From positions 1 to 64,000 of the forward strand of contig NZ_NTMG01000081.1 of the NCBI RefSeq assembly GCF_002487355.1: a stretch of 64,000 bases of DNA, given 5' to 3'. Below are positions 9,336-17,945 of this stretch, one piece after another. This DNA comes from Candidatus Methanoperedens sp. BLZ2 (lineage in GTDB: Archaea > Halobacteriota > Methanosarcinia > Methanosarcinales > Methanoperedenaceae). The position numbers and the translations under genes were made by a program. Under the pieces are notes generated by a model, which was not told the DNA's origin, did no database searches, and saw nothing but the letters and a program-made list of their open reading frames with translations. Position 1 is the first letter of the stretch; each line of letters begins with the position of its first letter.

Positions 9336-10862
9336 ATGACCAAACATAATAAGGTATTATTCTTAAACGAACTCATCTCGAAAGTGGAGAGCCTGAAGAA
9401 AGAGGGGAAAACCGTTGTCCAGAGCCATGGCATTTTTGACCTCATTCATCCTGGTATCATTAAACATCTTAATGAAGCAAAAGAGCAGGGAGATATTCTC
9501 ATAGTCACGGTTATCAAAGATAAGGATGTTAGGCGAGGGGCAGGGAGACCGATTTTCCCTGAAAATTTCCGGTTAGAAACTGTTGCTTCTTTAGAGCAGG
9601 TAGATTATGTCTGTCTTGTAGATGATGAAATGCCATTTGATTGTATAAGACATATCAAACCAGATATTTTTGCAAAAGGTCGTGCGTACAAAGAACTTGG
9701 TACCAAAATTTATGATTCAATATTTAAGGAACAAAAAGATTTTTATTTTGAAAAAAGCAAAATTTATGAAACAAGAGGTTTTTCTTTTAGTTCATCGCAA
9801 ATAATTAATGATTTTTTAGATATATATCCGGATGAAACAAAGGGATATTTGAAAGATTTCTCCAGCAAATATAGTTTTAATGAGATTGTTGAAAAACTAA
9901 ATCAGCTAAAAAAATTAAAAGTTCTCATTATTGGCGAAGGGATTATTGATGAATATCACTATTGCGAATCTATGGGAAGGTCTGCAAAATCACCCCTTAT
10001 CGTAAATAGATATATTAATCATGAAGTTTTTGCAGGAGGAGCATTTATAATAGCAAATAATCTTGCCGGGTTATGTGATAATGTCCAGTTGGTGACTTTG
10101 TTGGGGGAGGGGAATTCAAGAGAAGAGTTCATTATTAACAATCTTAAACCAAACATTACTACAAAATTCTTTTATAGGACTGATGCTCCCACCATCTGTA
10201 AAAAAAGATACATCAACCAGTATCTAAACCAGAAATTATTTGAAATTAATTATCTTGATAATAATTATATTGACGATGATTGTGAATCTAATGTTATTAA
10301 TTATCTAAGAACGAACTTATCTGGATATGATCTTGTGTTGGTTTCTGATTTTGGACATGGTTTCATTACGAATAAAATAATTGAGGTCATTGGCTCACTT
10401 TCAAAAATGCTTGCGGTTAATACACAAACAAATTCAGCTAATGTAGGTTATAATATGATAACAAAATACCGGGACCCAAATTTTGTGTGTCTCGATGAAC
10501 CTGAAGCAAGGCTTGCGACTCAGGATAGATTTGGCACCATAGATGATATTGCTATAAAATTATTAAGAACATTAAATGCTGATTGCCTTATCATAACGCT
10601 GGGTAAAAAGGGATCAATAGGTATTAATAGAGATGGTATAATAAAAAGAACGCCGATATTTTCAACCAGGGTCATAGATACAGTGGGGGCAGGAGATGCC
10701 TTTTTTGCCTTTGCTGCACCATGTTTTGCAAAGGGGTTGCCTTTAGATTTTATTTCCTTTATAGGAAATACTGTGGGGGCATTAAAAGTTCAGATAACAG
10801 GTAATAAAAAAGCTGTTGAAAAATATGAGTTATTAGAATTTATTAATACCATGATGAAGTGA
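9336..10862 (+). CDS. Fused nucleotidyltransferase-like (N) and PfkB sugar kinase (C) protein, HldE domains in reverse order
   Basis: A 508-residue protein. Residues ~1-165 are a second HldE-type nucleotidyltransferase domain, but the HxGH motif reads His38-Pro-Gly-Ile41, so the second catalytic histidine is missing. Residues ~190-508 are a PfkB/ribokinase-family kinase with GEGIIDEY, a VFAGGAFIIANNLAGL substrate region and the catalytic DTVGAGDAF (Asp454). E. coli HldE has kinase first and transferase second; here the order is reversed. The kinase probably phosphorylates heptose 7-phosphate at C1. The N-domain may be structural, or use a changed mechanism, while the intact HIGH enzyme upstream does the transfer. 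Confidence 0.8.
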   Translation: MTKHNKVLFLNELISKVESLKKEGKTVVQSHGIFDLIHPGIIKHLNEAKEQGDILIVTVIKDKDVRRGAGRPIFPENFRLETVASLEQVDYVCLVDDEMPFDCIRHIKPDIFAKGRAYKELGTKIYDSIFKEQKDFYFEKSKIYETRGFSFSSSQIINDFLDIYPDETKGYLKDFSSKYSFNEIVEKLNQLKKLKVLIIGEGIIDEYHYCESMGRSAKSPLIVNRYINHEVFAGGAFIIANNLAGLCDNVQLVTLLGEGNSREEFIINNLKPNITTKFFYRTDAPTICKKRYINQYLNQKLFEINYLDNNYIDDDCESNVINYLRTNLSGYDLVLVSDFGHGFITNKIIEVIGSLSKMLAVNTQTNSANVGYNMITKYRDPNFVCLDEPEARLATQDRFGTIDDIAIKLLRTLNADCLIITLGKKGSIGINRDGIIKRTPIFSTRVIDTVGAGDAFFAFAAPCFAKGLPLDFISFIGNTVGALKVQITGNKKAVEKYELLEFINTMMK

Positions 10863-10879
10863 GAATTAAAGAGAGAAAT

Positions 10880-11455
10880 ATGATACGATTGAATTTGAAA
10901 GATTACATAAACGAACTTAAAGAGATATTGCTGAACATTCAAATCACTGATTATATTAATACTAATATTGAATTAAATAGCAGTATTGAAACAGCTGTCA
11001 GAACCATAACCGAACAGTCAAAACAAGGCAATAAGGTCATAATAATCGGGAACGGCGGCAGTGCATCAATTGCAAATCATCTTGCTATCGATCTGTGGAA
11101 GAATGCGGGAATAAGGGCAACCACTTACAGTGATTCAGCGTTGCTTACATGTATTTCTAATGATTTTGGTTATGAACATGTTTTCGAAAAGCCAATAGAA
11201 ATGTTCGCAGATAAAGGAGATGTTCTTATTGCTATAAGCAGCTCTGGAATGTCGAAAAATATCATAAACGGCTTAATCACAGCTAAAAATAAAGGATGTA
11301 TGACCATTACGATGTCAGGATTTAAAGAAAATAATTCTCTGCGGTCAGAAGGTATGATTAACTTTTATGTCCCATCCGATTCTTATGGATATGTTGAATT
11401 AGCTCATTCAATACTTTGCCACTGTATTGCAGACATAATAACTGCTGAGAAGTAA
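10880..11455 (+). CDS. gmhA: Phosphoheptose isomerase-like SIS-domain protein (GmhA type)
   Basis: A 191-residue SIS-domain protein; ATG at 10880 is preferred over the GTG at 10859 because AGAG lies just upstream. IIGNGGSASIANHLAIDL, ISNDFGYEHVF and ISSSGMSKNIINGL match GmhA, which isomerises sedoheptulose 7-phosphate to heptose 7-phosphate. In order of the pathway it works directly after transaldolase/transketolase. It lies right behind the kinase fusion, in the same probable operon. Confidence 0.85.
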   Translation: MIRLNLKDYINELKEILLNIQITDYINTNIELNSSIETAVRTITEQSKQGNKVIIIGNGGSASIANHLAIDLWKNAGIRATTYSDSALLTCISNDFGYEHVFEKPIEMFADKGDVLIAISSSGMSKNIINGLITAKNKGCMTITMSGFKENNSLRSEGMINFYVPSDSYGYVELAHSILCHCIADIITAEK

Positions 11456-11456
11456 T

Positions 11457-12524
11457 ATGGATAAATATAACATTGACAGTCATAAACTGGTATATCACGT
11501 TAATAGGGTAAATGATTGGCTGGAAGGGGAGAACATCTATCCGATCTATGCTGAGATATCCCCCACAGGCGCATGTAATCACAGGTGTGTTTTTTGTGGT
11601 CTGGATTTCATGGAATACAAACCAAGGTTCCTGGATAAGGAAATTCTTGAAGAGCGGCTTTTTGAGATGGGATCTCTTGGATTAAAGAGTATTATGTATG
11701 CAGGAGAGGGGGAGCCATTGCTGCATAAGGAAATCGGTGATATAATACTTTGTACTAAAAAGGCAGGTATTGATGTAGCTGTCACAACAAATGGGGTACT
11801 TTTGAATAAGAAACTTGTTGATAAAACTCTTGGCAGCATTGAATGGATAAAGATAAGTATCAATGCAGGAACAAAAGAAACATATTCAAAAATACATGGA
11901 ACAAATCCCAATGATTTTGACCGTGTTGTTGATAATCTGCGTTATGCAGTCGGGGTAAGAGCTGAAAATGGCCATAAAACCGCAATCGGAATGCAACTTT
12001 TACTTTTGCCGGATAACTGGCAGGAGGTAGAATTATTGGCAGAAAAGGCTAAAGATATTGGGCTTGATTATCTGGTAGTAAAACCATATTCACAGCATCT
12101 TTTAGGTAAGAGCACAGCATATAAGAATGTAAAATACAGCGATTATTCACATCTGGCCTGCGCACTTGAAAAATTCAATGATAAAAAATTTAATGTAATA
12201 TTCCGCATGGACACAATGAATAAATGGGATGAAGGAAAACACGAATATGAACAATGTCTTGCGCTTCCATTCTGGTCTTATATTGACGCAGGAGGAAATG
12301 TGTGGGGTTGTAGTTGTTTCCTTGGTAACGAAAATTTTTATTATGGAAATATAAATGATAATACTTTTGAGGCTATATGGACTGGTGAAAAAAGGAAAAC
12401 ATCGTTACAATGGGTAAATTCAGAACTTGATACTTCCCAATGCAGGGTGAACTGCAGAATGGACAAGATAAACAAATATTTATGGGAATTAAAGCATCCT
12501 GTAGAGCATGTGAATTTTATTTAG
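11457..12524 (+). CDS. Radical SAM protein with C-terminal cysteine cluster
   Basis: A 355-residue radical SAM enzyme. The [4Fe-4S] motif CxxxCxxC is Cys40, Cys44, Cys47 (ACNHRCVFC); GEGEPLLHK follows as the SAM-binding strand. The C-terminal third has more cysteines (around CLALPFW, WGCSC and QCRVNCRM), like SPASM/twitch domains that hold auxiliary clusters. Substrate unknown. Its place between heptose, transketolase and methyltransferase genes suggests sugar modification such as dehydration or epimerisation, but this is inference. Confidence 0.8.
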   Translation: MDKYNIDSHKLVYHVNRVNDWLEGENIYPIYAEISPTGACNHRCVFCGLDFMEYKPRFLDKEILEERLFEMGSLGLKSIMYAGEGEPLLHKEIGDIILCTKKAGIDVAVTTNGVLLNKKLVDKTLGSIEWIKISINAGTKETYSKIHGTNPNDFDRVVDNLRYAVGVRAENGHKTAIGMQLLLLPDNWQEVELLAEKAKDIGLDYLVVKPYSQHLLGKSTAYKNVKYSDYSHLACALEKFNDKKFNVIFRMDTMNKWDEGKHEYEQCLALPFWSYIDAGGNVWGCSCFLGNENFYYGNINDNTFEAIWTGEKRKTSLQWVNSELDTSQCRVNCRMDKINKYLWELKHPVEHVNFI

Positions 12525-12575
12525 AAATTATAATATGTAGAAATATGATAAATAAAGAATAAAAAGAAGGTTTGT

Positions 12576-13646
12576 ATGGATTTATTATATACTAAGATGA
12601 AAATATTCCACTTTCCAGAAAAAATCGAAAGCCTACCTAAAAACACGGAAAATATAATGGCCCCGATTCATATAAGGATTAAGCCTACTAATGTTTGCAA
12701 TCATAATTGTCGGTATTGTGCATATAGGACAGATAACTTGCAACTGGGTGCAGATATGGTAAAAAAAGATTACATCCCCAAACAAAAAATGATGGAGATA
12801 ATTGATGATATAGAGGAGATGGGGGTAAAGGCAATTACTTTTAGCGGAGGCGGCGATCCATTCCGGTATCCTTATTTATTAGAAACTGTGAAGAAGCTGT
12901 CCAGGACTCCTATTAAGTTTGCTGCTTTAACAAATGGATCAGGATTAACAGGAGAAATAGCTGAAATTTTCGCTCATCACGGAACCTGGGTACGAATTTC
13001 CATGGATGGTTGGGATGATGAAAGTTATTCTAAATATAGAGGTGTACAACACGGTGAATTCACAAAAGTTCTTAAAAATATCGAAAATTTCAAGCAAATA
13101 AAGGGTAAGTGTCTTCTCGGTGTTGTTGTCATCATTGATAAAATGAATTATTCACACATCTACGATATTATCAAGAAACTAAAAGATATTGGAGTGGATA
13201 GCGTTAAAATCGCTCCCTGCGTCGTAAGTAATAGTGCAAAAGAAAATAATAAGTATCATGAAGCCATATTTGCTGTTGTCAAGGAGCAGATCAATAAAGC
13301 TTCAAGTGAACTTAAAGACGACAATTTTGAGATTTTCGATTCATATCATGAACAATTAGAAACATTTGAGAAGAAACATACATGGTGCCCATATCTTCAG
13401 ATCCTTCATGTCATCGGGGCAGATCAAAATGTTTATTCCTGTCAGGATAAAGCTTATAATTTCGAATCCGGGTTGATTGGATCTATAAAAGACATAAGAT
13501 ATAAAGATTTTTGGTTTGCTAATAAAGATAAGTTTTTCAAAATTAATCCTTCCATACATTGCCTTCATCACTGTGTTGCAAATGAAAAAAATAAAATTGT
13601 GCTGGAATATCTGGAAGCAGATAAAGAACATATAGGATTTGTATGA
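12576..13646 (+). CDS. Radical SAM protein with SPASM-like C-terminus
   Basis: A 356-residue radical SAM enzyme, related in architecture to the preceding one. The cluster motif is Cys41, Cys45, Cys48 (VCNHNCRYC), with FSGGGDPFRYP as the SAM-binding glycine motif. C-terminal cysteines in TWCPYLQ, YSCQDKAY and HCLHHC look like a SPASM-type auxiliary cluster region. The two consecutive genes may act on the same sugar. Function not recognised. Confidence 0.8.
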   Translation: MDLLYTKMKIFHFPEKIESLPKNTENIMAPIHIRIKPTNVCNHNCRYCAYRTDNLQLGADMVKKDYIPKQKMMEIIDDIEEMGVKAITFSGGGDPFRYPYLLETVKKLSRTPIKFAALTNGSGLTGEIAEIFAHHGTWVRISMDGWDDESYSKYRGVQHGEFTKVLKNIENFKQIKGKCLLGVVVIIDKMNYSHIYDIIKKLKDIGVDSVKIAPCVVSNSAKENNKYHEAIFAVVKEQINKASSELKDDNFEIFDSYHEQLETFEKKHTWCPYLQILHVIGADQNVYSCQDKAYNFESGLIGSIKDIRYKDFWFANKDKFFKINPSIHCLHHCVANEKNKIVLEYLEADKEHIGFV

Positions 13647-13675
13647 TATATTTCTGATTTAGAAGAGGAAAATAT

Positions 13676-14512
13676 ATGGAATTAGAAGAAATTGCGAAAA
13701 ATATCAGGAAAAAAATATTCCTTATGAGTTATCGTGCTGGTAGCGGTCATATCGCTCCGTCCTTTTCATGTGTAGAAATACTGGTTGCGTTATATTTTAA
13801 AATATTAAATATTGATAAAAATAATCTTAATGATGAGAACAGAGATAGATTTATTTTAAGCAAAGGTCATGCAAGTTCAGCATTATATTCAATATTGGCT
13901 AAAAAGGATATTATTGAAGAAAAATTATTAGACACCTTCTGTCAAAAAGATGGTATTTTGGGAGCTCATCCTGAAGCCCACTCAATTCCAGGTATTGAGG
14001 TTTCAACAGGTTCGTTGGGGCACGGTCTGTCATTTGGCTCAGGTATCGCACTTGCCGGAAAAATAGATAATAAAAATTATAAAGTATTTGTGCTGCTTAG
14101 TGATGGTGAATGCCAGGAGGGAAGTGTTTGGGAAGCTGCAGCATTTGCCTCGCATCATAAATTGGATAATCTTGTTGCAGTAGTTGATTATAACATGCTT
14201 CAATCACTTGGCAAAACCAATGAAATTCTTTCATTAGAACCGTTCAATGATAGATGGAAAGCATTTGGTTGGGGCGTAAAGGAGGTCGATGGGCATAATA
14301 TTTCTAAGATCATTGAAAATCTGGCATCCCTTCCTTATACAAATAATAAACCAAGTGTTCTTATAGCACATACGGTTAAAGGTAAAGGTATTTCCTTTAT
14401 GGAAAACGTTCCACTATGGCATTACCGCATTCCAAATAACAGAGAAGAAATTGAAATTGCCTTAAAAGAATTGGGCTTAGATAGAAAGGAATTTGAGGAG
14501 GCATTAAAATGA
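13676..14512 (+). CDS. Transketolase, N-terminal (TPP pyrophosphate-binding) subunit
   Basis: A 278-residue protein equal to the first half of transketolase. The TPP motif is visible as LSDGECQEGSVWEAAAFA, ending in VVDYN about 25 residues later. RFILSKGHASSALY and STGSLGHGLSFGSGIAL are classical transketolase N-domain signatures. Split transketolases are common in archaea. It overlaps the C-subunit gene by four bases (ATGA), consistent with an obligate heterodimer. Confidence 0.93.
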   Translation: MELEEIAKNIRKKIFLMSYRAGSGHIAPSFSCVEILVALYFKILNIDKNNLNDENRDRFILSKGHASSALYSILAKKDIIEEKLLDTFCQKDGILGAHPEAHSIPGIEVSTGSLGHGLSFGSGIALAGKIDNKNYKVFVLLSDGECQEGSVWEAAAFASHHKLDNLVAVVDYNMLQSLGKTNEILSLEPFNDRWKAFGWGVKEVDGHNISKIIENLASLPYTNNKPSVLIAHTVKGKGISFMENVPLWHYRIPNNREEIEIALKELGLDRKEFEEALK

Positions 14513-15450
14513 GAAATGCTTATATATCTGCTTTATACGATATCGCAAAAAGGAATAAACAGGTTATGTCGTTAAATGCAGACATAGGCGCAATTGTCTT
14601 TGATAAATTTAAGTCCGATTTCCCGGACCGATTTGTAAATGTTGGTGTTGCCGAACAAAATATGATCGGTATTGCTGCTGGTCTGGCATCCTGTGGAAAA
14701 ATTCCATTTACCTATACAATAACCCCCTTTATCACTGCAAGAACCTACGAACAAATAAGAGTAGATGTATGTTTACAAAATAGCAATGTTAAGATCGTGG
14801 GAGTTGGAGCAGGGCTTGTTTATAGTACTCTGGGTCCCACACATCATGCTATTGAAGATATCGCAATAATGAAAACACTTCCAAATATGAAAATAGTTTC
14901 ACCTGCTGATCCAATAGAATCTAAAATGGCAACATACGCGATAGCAGAAATAAAAGGACCGGTATATTTCCGAATAGGTACCGCAGGTGAGCCAAAAATA
15001 TATGATGAGAATTATGAATTTACTTTTGGAAAGGGTGTGGAACTTAAACATGGGGATGATGTTACTTTAATTGCCACCGGTTCTATAGTTTATGACACTT
15101 TGATGGCAGCTAAAGAATTAGAACTAAAAGGTATATCAACCAGAGTAATTAATATTCACACTATTAAGCCACTGGATAAAGATATTATACTCAAGGCAGC
15201 CAGAGAAACTGGCGCAATAATTACAATAGAAGAACATAATCTGGAAGGAGGTGTCGGAAGCAGTATAGCATCTGTTATCCTTGAGGAAAGCGAATCCCAA
15301 ATCAAATTTAAACGGATAGGTTTAAATGACATTTTCTGTTCATATTATGGTACGCACCAGGAATTGAAAACTCATTCTGGTATAGCAAAAGAGGATATCA
15401 TCAGAGAAGTAATAAATTTAATTAAATTGAAAGACAAACAGGTAAAGTAA
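14509..15450 (+). CDS. Transketolase, C-terminal (pyrimidine-binding) subunit
   Basis: A 313-residue protein with the transketolase pyrimidine-binding domain (VNVGVAEQNMIGIAAGLA, with the catalytic glutamate) and the C-terminal domain (IEEHNLEGGVGSSIA). Together with the N-subunit it moves two-carbon units between sugar phosphates, which would supply erythrose 4-phosphate to the transaldolase encoded at 6634. A dedicated role in branching a sugar is an alternative, given the nearby C-methyltransferases. Confidence 0.92.
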   Translation: MRNAYISALYDIAKRNKQVMSLNADIGAIVFDKFKSDFPDRFVNVGVAEQNMIGIAAGLASCGKIPFTYTITPFITARTYEQIRVDVCLQNSNVKIVGVGAGLVYSTLGPTHHAIEDIAIMKTLPNMKIVSPADPIESKMATYAIAEIKGPVYFRIGTAGEPKIYDENYEFTFGKGVELKHGDDVTLIATGSIVYDTLMAAKELELKGISTRVINIHTIKPLDKDIILKAARETGAIITIEEHNLEGGVGSSIASVILEESESQIKFKRIGLNDIFCSYYGTHQELKTHSGIAKEDIIREVINLIKLKDKQVK

Positions 15451-15451
15451 T

Positions 15452-16117
15452 ATGGGTAAATTGTTAAATATTTTCACACCACTGCATAAGATGACCAGGC
15501 GTAATTATCTTGAGAGGATGATTGATGATAAAGTCCATTGCATGATGAAAGCAAAAGAATATGAGTTTGATTATTGGGATGGAGACCGGCGCTATGGATA
15601 TGGCGGTTATAAGTACATTGACGACAGGTGGAAGAAAGTTGCGCAGCAGTTAATTGAAATTTATGATCTCAAGGCAGATGCAAAGATATTGGATGTGGGA
15701 TGTGGAAAAGCTTTTTTGTTGTATGAATTAAAACAACTCCTGTTTGATGCAACAATAGTTGGATTCGATATATCCAGGCATGGTCTGGCCGATGCGAAAG
15801 AGGAGATTCGGGGAGATTTATTTCGCTATCGTGCCCAGGATCGCTATCCATGGGGTGATGGCTATTTTGATTTAGTTCTCTCTCTTGGGTGTTTACACAA
15901 TCTGCGAATTTTCGAACTTGAAACAGCTATAAAGGAAATCGAACGGGTAGGTAAGAATAAATACATCATGGTAGAGAGTTATCGGAATGAACAGGAGCTA
16001 TTCAATTTTCAATGCTGGGCATTGACATGTGAATCATTTTTCGATACTGCCGAATGGATATGGATTTATAAACATTTTGGATACACTGGCGATTATGAAT
16101 TTATCTATTTTGAATGA
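15452..16117 (+). CDS. Class I SAM-dependent methyltransferase
   Basis: A 221-residue protein with the SAM-binding motif I ILDVGCGKAFLLYEL near residue 75 and motif II-like ATIVGFDIS. DLVLSLGCLHNL is the post-II acidic/hydrophobic strand. It begins one base after the transketolase stop and overlaps the next gene region, so it is probably part of the same transcript. Substrate unknown; likely a sugar or lipid-linked glycan. Confidence 0.78.
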   Translation: MGKLLNIFTPLHKMTRRNYLERMIDDKVHCMMKAKEYEFDYWDGDRRYGYGGYKYIDDRWKKVAQQLIEIYDLKADAKILDVGCGKAFLLYELKQLLFDATIVGFDISRHGLADAKEEIRGDLFRYRAQDRYPWGDGYFDLVLSLGCLHNLRIFELETAIKEIERVGKNKYIMVESYRNEQELFNFQCWALTCESFFDTAEWIWIYKHFGYTGDYEFIYFE

Positions 16118-16134
16118 TCAAAAAGGAGATAATC

Positions 16135-17355
16135 ATGAACTCCTGTAATTTATGCGAAGGCAAACAACTATATAAGCTAATAGATTTTGGCGCGCACCCT
16201 ATAGCCCATGATTATTTAAAGACGCCATCCAATGATGAATATGTTCACCCGGTGACTCTTTATTTCTGTGAAACATGCGGGCATATTCAGCTAATAAATC
16301 CAATTCCCCCTGATTTACTGTATGAAAATTATGTTTGCCTCAGTTCCTGGAAACATCAACCTCATATTCCCCGCCTTGCCCGGATAATCGAGGAGTTAAA
16401 TGATATAAAAAAAACATCCACCATACTGGAAGTTGGCAGTAATGACGGTCGTTTTCTGCAAGTTCTTAAAGAACATGGTTATAAAAAAATTATTGGGATG
16501 GAACCAGCACATGATGCTCAGATAGCTGCCGGTCAGAAAGGTGTAATAACCATTCCATCTTATTTTAATAAAAAAACGGCTGAAGGATTTGTAGAAAATT
16601 ATGGCCATTGTGATTTATTTATATCCAGACAAATGCTTGAACATATTAATGATTTGAAAGATTTTCATGATGCAATGGATGTTGTCCTTTCTCCTGGTGG
16701 TTTTGTGGTTTTTGAAGTGCCGAACTTTAACTGCAGTCTTGATACACTTGATTATACCCTCTGGGAAGAGCATGTCAATTATTTTACGTTAGAAACACTT
16801 ACCCGGTTTTTAGCATATTCTGGAATTAAGATTATTCATAGTGAAAAAATACTTTTTAGCGGAGAGGCATTAATTGTTATTGGAAAAAAAGTAGACATCC
16901 CTTTAGAGCCACCAAAAGATTATATGGAGGCGCTGCGAGCAAAAGCAATTAATTATAGTAAATCATGGCCAAAATTTCGCAATGCATTTATTAAATATTT
17001 GGACGATCATAAAACTGCTGGCGGGAAAGTGGCTGTTTATGGTGCTGGCGCCCGGGTAAATTCTCTAATTAACTTTGTTGGCCTTGGACCGTATATAGAA
17101 TTCATCGTGGATGACCAACAAGAAAAACAGGGTTTATTTGTGCCAGGTTCGAATTTACCGATATTATCAGGAGATGCATTAGAGAAATATTCAATAGATT
17201 TATGTCTATTGGCAGTAAATACAGAATCAGAAGAAAAAGCAATTTCAAAACATCCGGAATTCATAAAAAAAGGTGGCAAATTTATTTCTGTTCTCCCCCC
17301 AAGCGAATTACTCCCTCATTTTTGGAAACGTTTAATAGAAGAATCTAAGATATAG
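16135..17355 (+). CDS. Sugar C-methyltransferase (NovU/TylC3/CloU type)
   Basis: About 406 residues from ATG 16135, chosen over the ATG at 16114 because AAGGAG lies just upstream of 16135. Three parts: an N-terminal zinc-binding domain (CNLCEG ... CETCGH), a central SAM domain (LEVGSNDGRFLQVL) and a C-terminal Rossmann-like domain (KVAVYGAGARVNSL, FIVDDQ). This is the layout of NDP-hexose C-methyltransferases that make C-methyl branched deoxysugars. WEEHVNYFTLETL is strongly conserved in the family. A second family member follows at 17946. Confidence 0.87.
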   Translation: MNSCNLCEGKQLYKLIDFGAHPIAHDYLKTPSNDEYVHPVTLYFCETCGHIQLINPIPPDLLYENYVCLSSWKHQPHIPRLARIIEELNDIKKTSTILEVGSNDGRFLQVLKEHGYKKIIGMEPAHDAQIAAGQKGVITIPSYFNKKTAEGFVENYGHCDLFISRQMLEHINDLKDFHDAMDVVLSPGGFVVFEVPNFNCSLDTLDYTLWEEHVNYFTLETLTRFLAYSGIKIIHSEKILFSGEALIVIGKKVDIPLEPPKDYMEALRAKAINYSKSWPKFRNAFIKYLDDHKTAGGKVAVYGAGARVNSLINFVGLGPYIEFIVDDQQEKQGLFVPGSNLPILSGDALEKYSIDLCLLAVNTESEEKAISKHPEFIKKGGKFISVLPPSELLPHFWKRLIEESKI

Positions 17356-17364
17356 GATTTCAAC

Positions 17365-17910
17365 ATGCGGTTCGATAAGCTAAACGAAGAAGTCTTTTTA
17401 GCGATTGATTCTATTGTGAAGATTGAACGCAGTGAAATTGAAAACTTAAAGAACAGGTCTAAAAGTAATAAAAGGAAACGCATTAGATTTTGTGCTCATA
17501 AGAGTATTGAAAATAATCTTCATGAGATGTTTATTGTACATACCAATGATACATACGTCAGGCCGCATAAGCATTTGAATAAAGATGAATCCCTGCATAT
17601 TATCGAAGGATTGGTTGATATAATTATATTTAAAGATGATGGAGATATCATAAATGTTATCCAGATGGGGGATTATTTATCCGGAAAGAAGTTCTATCTA
17701 CGAATGTCTGATTCATATTATCATTCAATGATAATTCGGTCAGAATTTCTGGTATTTCATGAAGTAACAACTGGACCATTCAGGAAATCTGACACAGTCT
17801 TCCCTGCATGGTCACCTGATGAAGAAGACTACAATGCAACAAGAAAATTCAGGACTAAACTCGCAGATTCTGCTATCAGCTTTATATCAAAAGACAAAGA
17901 AGGAGATTAA
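17365..17910 (+). CDS. WbuC-like cupin-fold protein
   Basis: A 181-residue protein with the WbuC-type cupin: RIRFCAHKSIENNLHEMFIV, then RPHKHLNKDESLHIIEGLVD with candidate metal ligands (His, His, Glu), and FHEVTTGPF near the end. WbuC family proteins occur in O-antigen loci with no established reaction. It lies between two C-methyltransferase genes and may act on their product. Confidence 0.75.
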   Translation: MRFDKLNEEVFLAIDSIVKIERSEIENLKNRSKSNKRKRIRFCAHKSIENNLHEMFIVHTNDTYVRPHKHLNKDESLHIIEGLVDIIIFKDDGDIINVIQMGDYLSGKKFYLRMSDSYYHSMIIRSEFLVFHEVTTGPFRKSDTVFPAWSPDEEDYNATRKFRTKLADSAISFISKDKEGD

Positions 17911-17945
17911 TAAATAACTGTTTTGAAAATTCAGAGGTACTAATA

